Part shown: positions 61,801 through 64,000 of the stretch, one piece after another
How the letters are laid out: each line of letters opens with the position of its first letter
Numbering within the stretch: the stretch's first letter is position 1
Assembly (NCBI GenBank): GCA_944326915.1
Contig: CALVFT010000006.1
Span: 1 to 64,000 of the forward strand
Origin: Candidatus Gastranaerophilales bacterium
Lineage (GTDB): Bacteria; Cyanobacteriota; Vampirovibrionia; Gastranaerophilales; Gastranaerophilaceae
Direction: 5' to 3'
Length of the DNA stretch: 64,000 bases
The notes under the pieces: model-generated
Told to the model about the DNA's origin: nothing
Databases searched by the model: none
The model's input: only the letters and a program-made list of their open reading frames with translations
Position numbers and translations under genes: made by a program

Positions 61801-61829
61801 AAAAGAGCTCTTAATAGAGCTCTTTTTTT
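61801..61829. terminator. Bidirectional terminator
   Basis: AAAAGAGCTCT/AGAGCTCTTTT stem with TAAT loop, flanked by A and T runs. Confidence 0.87.
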
Positions 61830-62391
61830 ATAATTGAATTGTTCTGAATAGTGTGTAATATCTATGATCACCCCAGTATATTACTACTGATAAGAAATTA
61901 TTTTCAAGTTCTGTAAGTTCAAGATAAGTTTGTGGTGTCGGTTCTCTTTTTGAGCTAGGGAAAATTTTCCCTACTAAATTAAGTGCATTTATATGGAATT
62001 TTTGACTTGGTGTTAATTTTGCTTTTGGTAAATTTTCATCATAAAACATTTCAGGTACTATGTCTCTTTTATAGACGGGTACAGTATACTTAACAGTTCC
62101 TGCTTCTTTAAACAAAATATACCAATTACCTTTGTGCTCCCTTGGAGTCAATAGGTAATAGCCGGGCTCAATTGTTATGCTCTTAAAAAATATAGGTGAT
62201 GTTAGTCTGAACAGAGGGTATGGAGACCAACTGGAATTTCTTGTATCATAAAGTTCGCCAGGGTCAATCCCATGAACATATTTGAATGTTGGCACTTCTA
62301 AGTCTTGATATATTTGTCTGTAATCAGTTTCATCTGCTAAAGCAAAACTACCTATCAATAATGCACATAATACGATAATCAGTTTTTTCAT
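61828..62391 (-). CDS. Secreted protein of unknown function
   Basis: 187 residues. Signal peptide MKKLIIVLCALLIGSFALA. The mature part is rich in aromatic residues and Pro (PYPLFRLTSPIFFKSITIEP; YYLLTPREHKGNWYILFKEA), suggesting a beta-sandwich. No motif recognised. It converges with the RWYD gene and is divergent from speB. Confidence 0.6.
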   Translation of the reverse strand: MKKLIIVLCALLIGSFALADETDYRQIYQDLEVPTFKYVHGIDPGELYDTRNSSWSPYPLFRLTSPIFFKSITIEPGYYLLTPREHKGNWYILFKEAGTVKYTVPVYKRDIVPEMFYDENLPKAKLTPSQKFHINALNLVGKIFPSSKREPTPQTYLELTELENNFLSVVIYWGDHRYYTLFRTIQL

Positions 62392-62483
62392 ATTTTATAT
62401 TTTAATGATTTCAATTTAAAAAGCAAGTATAAAATGATTTATTTTTATAGTAAAATCATAAAACAGACTAAAGGAGAAAAATT

Positions 62484-64000
<1,517 letters not shown>

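Overview
The window is AT-rich bacterial chromosome (roughly one third G+C by eye) with tightly packed genes, short overlaps and simple hairpin-plus-T terminators. My best guess for the host is a gut non-photosynthetic relative of cyanobacteria (Gastranaerophilales/Vampirovibrionia, 'Melainabacteria'). The clues are a one-piece tmRNA whose tag starts ANN and ends ALAA as in cyanobacteria, a very long protein whose N-terminus resembles the cyanobacterial DUF1822 family beside a sigma factor, diderm envelope machinery (ExbB/ExbD/TonB), and flagellar-type export genes in a low-GC genome. This assignment is inference; no rRNA lies in the window.

Layout. 1-1555: phage-like or accessory end (head-protein motif fused to an M23 peptidase, and a secreted unknown) that abuts the 3' end of ssrA at 1556-1948. 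2.0-13.4 kb: mostly minus-strand core genes (XRE/zinc-ribbon regulator, recA, rpmB, grpE-dnaJ-propeller-methyltransferase operon), then murA with a small RWYD-repeat gene. 13.5-18.1 kb: mfd and a PpiC lipoprotein foldase. 18.2-21.4 kb: minus-strand dehydrogenase, cysE, tyrS. 21.5-22.8 kb: two isolated phage-tail-like genes. 22.9-27.7 kb: acpS, pheA, phosphohexomutase, a zinc-finger protein, a degenerate M48 protease homologue and a glycosyltransferase. 27.8-33.0 kb: signalling operon (GAF/HD-GYP, TPR, two LuxR-type response regulators, pentapeptide repeats). 33.1-34.9 kb: NifU-like protein and GGGtGRT protein. 35.3-42.4 kb: minus-strand operon of a 1150-residue membrane protein, a sigma-70-family factor and a zinc-ribbon NTPase/TPR protein. 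44.3-48.2 kb: export operon (dual-SPOA C-ring protein, FliO-, FliP-, FliQ-, pilus-N-domain- and FliR-like proteins). 48.7-52.4 kb: ftsH followed by two shortened corrinoid iron-sulfur protein subunits. 52.6-55.4 kb: TonB, ExbB and two ExbD. 55.5-58.6 kb: two related secreted proteins, a small unknown and a SpoIID-like protein. 58.8-64 kb: HU, rsmD, fixC-fixX, a second RWYD-repeat gene, agmatinase and the start of ligA.

The strongest leads are: (a) six otherwise unrelated proteins with the same short N-terminal pattern (a Phe at residue 10 or 11, usually inside [NST]-F-x-G), one of them directly beside the export operon; (b) an in-frame ribosome binding site and ATG just before the second SPOA domain of the C-ring gene, the arrangement known from type III secretion SctQ proteins; (c) the sigma factor/DUF1822-like/NTPase operon; (d) a two-member family of tandem RWYD-repeat proteins; (e) a corrinoid protein pair with no visible CODH/ACS. 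A possible reading of (a) and (b) is a type III-like export route with its own substrate signal; the sequence suggests this but does not prove it.
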